The notes below the pieces were generated by a model. That model had not been told where the DNA came from and ran no database searches. It saw only the letters and a program-made list of their open reading frames with translations. Both the position numbers and the translations under genes were made by a program. This document shows, piece after piece, positions 6,689-9,201 of a stretch of DNA of 9,201 bases (position 1 is the stretch's first letter; each line of letters begins with the position of its first letter). Source of the DNA: CAZLGO01 sp964559295 (lineage in GTDB: Archaea > Methanobacteriota > Methanobacteria > Methanobacteriales > Methanobacteriaceae); assembly GCA_964559295.1 (NCBI GenBank), contig CAZLGO010000070.1:1-9201 (forward strand), written 5' to 3'.

Positions 6689-6690
6689 GT

Positions 6691-6713
6691 TTGCTGAAGC
6701 AACGCTTCAGCAA
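6691..6713. repeat. Perfect 10-bp hairpin, distal member of the hisG 3' cluster
   Basis: TTGCTGAAGC (6691-6700) and GCTTCAGCAA (6704-6713) are perfect inverted arms around a 3-nt AAC loop. It is the most GC-rich and longest of three hairpins downstream of hisG. Its sequence is unrelated to the other two. No T-run follows on either strand, so it is not a simple intrinsic terminator. Confidence 0.6.
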
Positions 6714-6721
6714 TCATCAAA

Positions 6722-6742
6722 GAACCCTTTAAAAAAGGGTTC
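6722..6742. repeat. Perfect 9-bp hairpin (GAACCCTTT type), middle member of the hisG 3' cluster
   Basis: GAACCCTTT (6722-6730) and AAAGGGTTC (6734-6742) pair perfectly around AAA. Size and loop equal those of the hairpin at 6758-6778, 15 bp away. The two differ at arm positions 1 and 6, and both changes keep pairing (C-G to G-C, T-A to C-G). This suggests a shared structure rather than chance. Confidence 0.6.
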
Positions 6743-6757
6743 ATCCAAAGTTTTGAT

Positions 6758-6778
6758 CAACCTTTTTCCAAAAGGTTG
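6758..6778 (-). repeat. Perfect 9-bp hairpin 2 nt after the hisG stop
   Basis: CAACCTTTT (6758-6766) and AAAAGGTTG (6770-6778) pair perfectly around TCC. The hairpin begins 2 nt after the hisG TAA (6781-6783). The arrangement is the same as at 14-34 after the universal stress protein gene, including the flanking ATCAAC and GTTGTTTTA. A role in hisG mRNA 3'-end formation or stability is likely but unproven. Confidence 0.6.
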
Positions 6779-6780
6779 TT

Positions 6781-7641
6781 TTATATGATCCTCTCAATTG
6801 GAACAACCAATATATCCCTGGCACCTATTTTTTTAAGCTTATTTACAACCCCAAATACATCTTTTTCATCAACAACTGCGTGTACAGCTACTATCCCGTT
6901 GTCAGATAAAACCTTAGATACAGTGGGTCCTGTAAGACCAGGCATGGTTTTTTTCACATCCTCCAAAGCATCCTCATGAACATTCATCATCACGAGTTTT
7001 TTGCCTTCGGCATTTAAAACACCTTTTATACCAGTTCTTACAGCTTCTATTTTCTCATTTTTATCAATAAAACTTTTTTTATTTGCAATTAATTTTACAG
7101 AACTTTCTAAGACTGTATCAATGACCCTAAGACGGTTCATCCTGAGAGTTGTGCCTGTGCTTGTAAGATCTGCTATTACATCTGCAACTCCTATAAATGG
7201 TGCAATTTCTGTTGAGCCACTCAATTCAACTATCTTAACATTTATCCCCTTGTTTTTAAGGTAGCTTTCTGTCAAATTTGGAAATTCTGTTGCAACCAGA
7301 GACCCTTCTTTGATATCGTATACACTCTCGATTTTAGAATCCTCCGGGGCAGCTAAAACAAGTTTAGCTTTTCCAAAATTGAGATCTTCAAGGATCTCAA
7401 CTTCAACATCCTTTTCCAATATAAGATCAAGTCCAGTCATTCCAAGATCAGCTGCTCCATCTGCCACGAACTCCGGGATATCTGCAGCCCTTGTAAACAT
7501 GACACTTATTTCTTCATCATGTGTCTCTGAAAAGAGCTTTCTATCTGTGGTATCTTTTATACCAATTCCTGCCTTTTCTAAAAGTTTAACTGCAGGATCG
7601 CTGATCCTTCCCTTGGATGGCAGAGCTATCTTTAATCGCAT
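6781..7641 (-). CDS. hisG: ATP phosphoribosyltransferase, long form
   Basis: Catalyses the first step of histidine synthesis, joining ATP and PRPP to give phosphoribosyl-ATP. The 286 residues match the long HisG form, which carries its own regulatory domain and needs no HisZ. The catalytic part has LPSKGR (7-12), GAADLGMTGLDLI (62-74), EDLNFGKAKLVLA (85-97) and the PRPP loop DVIADLTSTGTTLRMN (154-169). An ACT-like C-terminal domain spans about 214-286; in the family it binds histidine for feedback inhibition. LPSKGR has one extra residue compared with the common LPKGR. The ATG at 7641 follows AGGAGGA (7647-7653) by 5 nt, fixing the start. No other his gene is nearby, so histidine genes are probably scattered. 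It is divergent from the deaminase gene at 7782 and followed by a run of hairpins. Confidence 0.96.
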   Translation of the reverse strand: MRLKIALPSKGRISDPAVKLLEKAGIGIKDTTDRKLFSETHDEEISVMFTRAADIPEFVADGAADLGMTGLDLILEKDVEVEILEDLNFGKAKLVLAAPEDSKIESVYDIKEGSLVATEFPNLTESYLKNKGINVKIVELSGSTEIAPFIGVADVIADLTSTGTTLRMNRLRVIDTVLESSVKLIANKKSFIDKNEKIEAVRTGIKGVLNAEGKKLVMMNVHEDALEDVKKTMPGLTGPTVSKVLSDNGIVAVHAVVDEKDVFGVVNKLKKIGARDILVVPIERII

Positions 7642-7680
7642 TTACATCCTCCTTAATAACAAAGAATATTGTATTTACAT

Positions 7681-7690
7681 TTAATATAAG
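7681..7690 (-). promoter_or_regulatory. TATA box for hisG
   Basis: The minus strand reads CTTATATTAA about 40-50 nt before the hisG ATG. A transcript start about 25 nt downstream would leave a leader of roughly 18-20 nt carrying the AGGAGGA ribosome site. I see no attenuator or histidine-rich leader peptide. Confidence 0.45.
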
Positions 7691-7743
7691 TTAAAGCTTA
7701 ACATAGTGCCTGTCAAATATAATTGTAGATTTAGAATTAGTAG

Positions 7744-7754
7744 TTATTATAATC
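7744..7754 (+). promoter_or_regulatory. Candidate TATA box for the deaminase gene
   Basis: TTATTATAATC lies about 28-38 nt before ATG 7782 and would give a very short leader. CAAATATAATTG (7715-7726) is an alternative giving a longer leader. TTTAATATAAAG (7760-7771) is also TATA-like but too close to the start unless transcription begins inside the gene. The choice among them is uncertain. Confidence 0.3.
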
Positions 7755-7781
7755 TACCATTTAATATAAAGTGGTGATTCC

Positions 7782-9074
7782 ATGGAAACTAAAAGCATTC
7801 TGATAGATGACGTTACTATCTTGGGTGCCCGGATAAAGAAGGGTTCTGTACTAATAGAAGATGACAAAATTATTGAAGTAACAAAAAAAGGCAATTCAAA
7901 CGATGCAGACAAAGTAATAAAGGGTGAAAAGAAGGTTCTAATGCCCGGGCTTGTGAATACCCATACACATCTTTCCATGACACTAATGCGGGGTTTAGCC
8001 GACGATTTACCACTCGAAATATGGTTGAATGATTACATATGGCCTTTAGAGGCTAATTTAACTGGAGAACATTGTTATGCTGGTGCGATGCTTGGCTGTG
8101 TTGAGATGATAAAGTCTGGTACCACAACCTTCGCAGACATGTACTTTTTTATGGACGATGTTGCAAGGGCTGTCAAAGAATCTGGTCTGAAGTGCTTACT
8201 CACCCACGGAATGATCGATCTTGGAGACGAAGAGAAAAGGAAAAAAGAATTTAAAGAAAGCATTAGGATAATAAAAAAATGTCATAACACCGCAGATGGT
8301 AGAATAAAAGCCGGTTTTGGACCTCACGCACCATATACATCTTCCACCGAGCTTTTAAAATGGGTTAGGAAAAAAGCAGATAAATATGGTGTTAAGATCA
8401 AAATCCACGTTGGGGAGACCAAAAGTGAGGTTCAGCAGATCATGGATAGCTATGGTCTGCGACCATTTGAATACCTGGAGGATATTGGTTTTCTGGGGGA
8501 TGACGTTATAGCAGCGCATGCTGTATGGCTTTCAGACTCTGAAATTGATATAATCAAAAAAAGAGACGTTAAAATATCCCATAATCCTGTAAGCAACATG
8601 AAGCTTGCAGCAGGGATATCACCTGTTCGCAGATTGCTTGAGGAGGGTGTATGCGTATCCTTAGGTACCGATGGTCCTGCTTCAAACAACAGTCATCACA
8701 TTTTCGAGGATATGAAGATAGCTTCTCTGCTTCAGAAGGTTAGTTCATTTGATCCCGCTGTGCTTAGCGCAGAAAGAGTGTTTAAAATGGCTACAATAAA
8801 TGGTGCAAAAGCTTTAGGGCTTGAAAATGAAATCGGGACCATTGAAGTTGGAAAAAAAGCCGACCTTATCCTTGTAAATATGAAAGTTTCTCATCTTACT
8901 CCGTTTAGAAATCCAGTTTCACACATTGTGTATGCAGCGGAAGGATGTGATATCGATACGGTAATTTGCAATGGAGAGATATTGATGGAGAATAGGAAAC
9001 TTCAGATGCTTGATGAGGCAGAAATAATTGAAATTGCAGAGGCTGCTTCAGAAGATCTCCTCTCAAGAAGTTAA
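7782..9074 (+). CDS. Amidohydrolase: 5'-deoxyadenosine / S-adenosylhomocysteine deaminase (DadD/MtaD family)
   Basis: Predicted to deaminate adenosine-type by-products of S-adenosylmethionine (5'-deoxyadenosine, S-adenosylhomocysteine, methylthioadenosine) to the inosine forms, feeding their salvage. It has 430 residues, the family's length. The metal-dependent amidohydrolase barrel shows the HxH motif in PGLVNTHTHLSMTLMRG (His61, His63), GTTTFADMYFF (113-123), GFGPHAPYTSS (178-188, His182), HVGET (209-213, His209, Glu212), AAHAVWL (244-250, His246), HNPVSNMKLAAG (267-278) and GTDGPASNN (295-303, Asp297). The amidohydrolase C-terminal part has GTIEVGKKADLIL (about 356-368). This residue set equals that of the SAH/MTA deaminases, and archaeal members are often DadD, but the preferred substrate cannot be told. 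The ATG at 7782 follows GGTGATT with GGTG 5 nt away. It is divergent from hisG and monocistronic as far as seen. Confidence 0.93.
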   Translation: METKSILIDDVTILGARIKKGSVLIEDDKIIEVTKKGNSNDADKVIKGEKKVLMPGLVNTHTHLSMTLMRGLADDLPLEIWLNDYIWPLEANLTGEHCYAGAMLGCVEMIKSGTTTFADMYFFMDDVARAVKESGLKCLLTHGMIDLGDEEKRKKEFKESIRIIKKCHNTADGRIKAGFGPHAPYTSSTELLKWVRKKADKYGVKIKIHVGETKSEVQQIMDSYGLRPFEYLEDIGFLGDDVIAAHAVWLSDSEIDIIKKRDVKISHNPVSNMKLAAGISPVRRLLEEGVCVSLGTDGPASNNSHHIFEDMKIASLLQKVSSFDPAVLSAERVFKMATINGAKALGLENEIGTIEVGKKADLILVNMKVSHLTPFRNPVSHIVYAAEGCDIDTVICNGEILMENRKLQMLDEAEIIEIAEAASEDLLSRS

Positions 9075-9108
9075 GCGAATTATAAGGATCCAGAAGTTAA
9101 GATTCTGG
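9066..9108 (+). repeat. Direct repeat AGAAGTTAAG and small hairpin at the deaminase 3' end
   Basis: AGAAGTTAAG occurs at 9066-9075, spanning the deaminase stop codon, and again at 9092-9101, 26 bp later. The second copy lies inside an inverted repeat, CCAGAA (9090-9095) with TTCTGG (9103-9108). It may be a small local duplication or a weak 3'-end structure. No T-run follows directly. Confidence 0.35.
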
Positions 9109-9132
9109 TAAAAGAGTGAAATTAGGAGCATA

Positions 9133-9201
9133 ATGGAAGAGATTTTAAAACTATAGAGAATTTTGAAAAACCTAAGTTTTTCGGTTTGGTTTAGCAAGTT
9201 T
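9133..9201 (+). other. Right-edge stretch with SD and ATG but a broken reading frame
   Basis: AGGAG (9124-9128) stands 4 nt before ATG 9133, a good translation start. The frame reads MEEILKL and meets TAG at 9154-9156, then stays open to the window end. The minus-one frame after the A-run reads TIENFEKPKFFGLV and then stops at 9192. A short hairpin, GAAAAAC (9165-9171) with GTTTTTC (9176-9182), lies downstream. It could be a tiny peptide, a decayed gene, a read-through gene or chance. The edge prevents a decision. Confidence 0.2.

Noticed and set aside
6618..6780. CRISPR array suggested by closely spaced repeats
   Set aside because: The units are palindromes of differing sequence with irregular short gaps, not identical direct repeats with spacers, and no cas gene is present.
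7310..7684. 124-codon plus-strand frame opposite hisG
   Set aside because: It is antisense to a complete, well-motifed hisG and has no domain of its own.

Overview
The window is a stretch of AT-rich chromosome, most likely from a euryarchaeon. The leucyl-tRNA synthetase is of the archaeal type and the MtaD/DadD-like deaminase resembles those of methanogens. Translation signals are archaeal GGTG/GGAGG Shine-Dalgarno (SD) motifs, and several genes have an archaeal TATA box about 25 bp before the inferred transcript start. At least two genes look leaderless. A methanogen-related or ANME-related lineage is plausible, but no methanogenesis gene is present to prove it.

Layout, left to right. (1) A minus-strand pair: a CaCA-family cation antiporter (470-1423) followed 4 bp later by a universal stress protein (37-465), whose stop is followed by a small hairpin. 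(2) A divergent promoter region (1424-1599) holding repeated AACTTATA motifs. (3) A compact plus-strand operon: NAD synthetase nadE (1600-2403), cutA (2413-2724) and leucyl-tRNA synthetase leuS (2741-5587, TTG start). (4) A 202-bp convergent spacer with terminators on both strands and a short possible relic of a PIN-type toxin. (5) A minus-strand FAH-family hydrolase (5790-6566). (6) A spacer with three consecutive hairpins just downstream of hisG. (7) Minus-strand long-form hisG (6781-7641), divergent from (8) a plus-strand 5'-deoxyadenosine/S-adenosylhomocysteine deaminase-type amidohydrolase (7782-9074). (9) A gene-poor right tail.

The genes are mostly core metabolism: NAD+ synthesis, leucyl-tRNA charging, the first step of histidine synthesis, and salvage of adenosine by-products of S-adenosylmethionine. 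I see no transposase, CRISPR array, phage gene, tRNA or rRNA, and no clear novel multi-gene system.

The most unusual signal is a set of 21-nt hairpins (9-bp arms, 3-nt loop). Two of them, one after the universal stress protein gene and one after hisG, lie exactly 2 nt beyond the stop codon. A third lies next to the hisG copy and differs from it at two base pairs, both changed in a compensatory way. This looks like a dispersed, structure-conserved 3'-end element.
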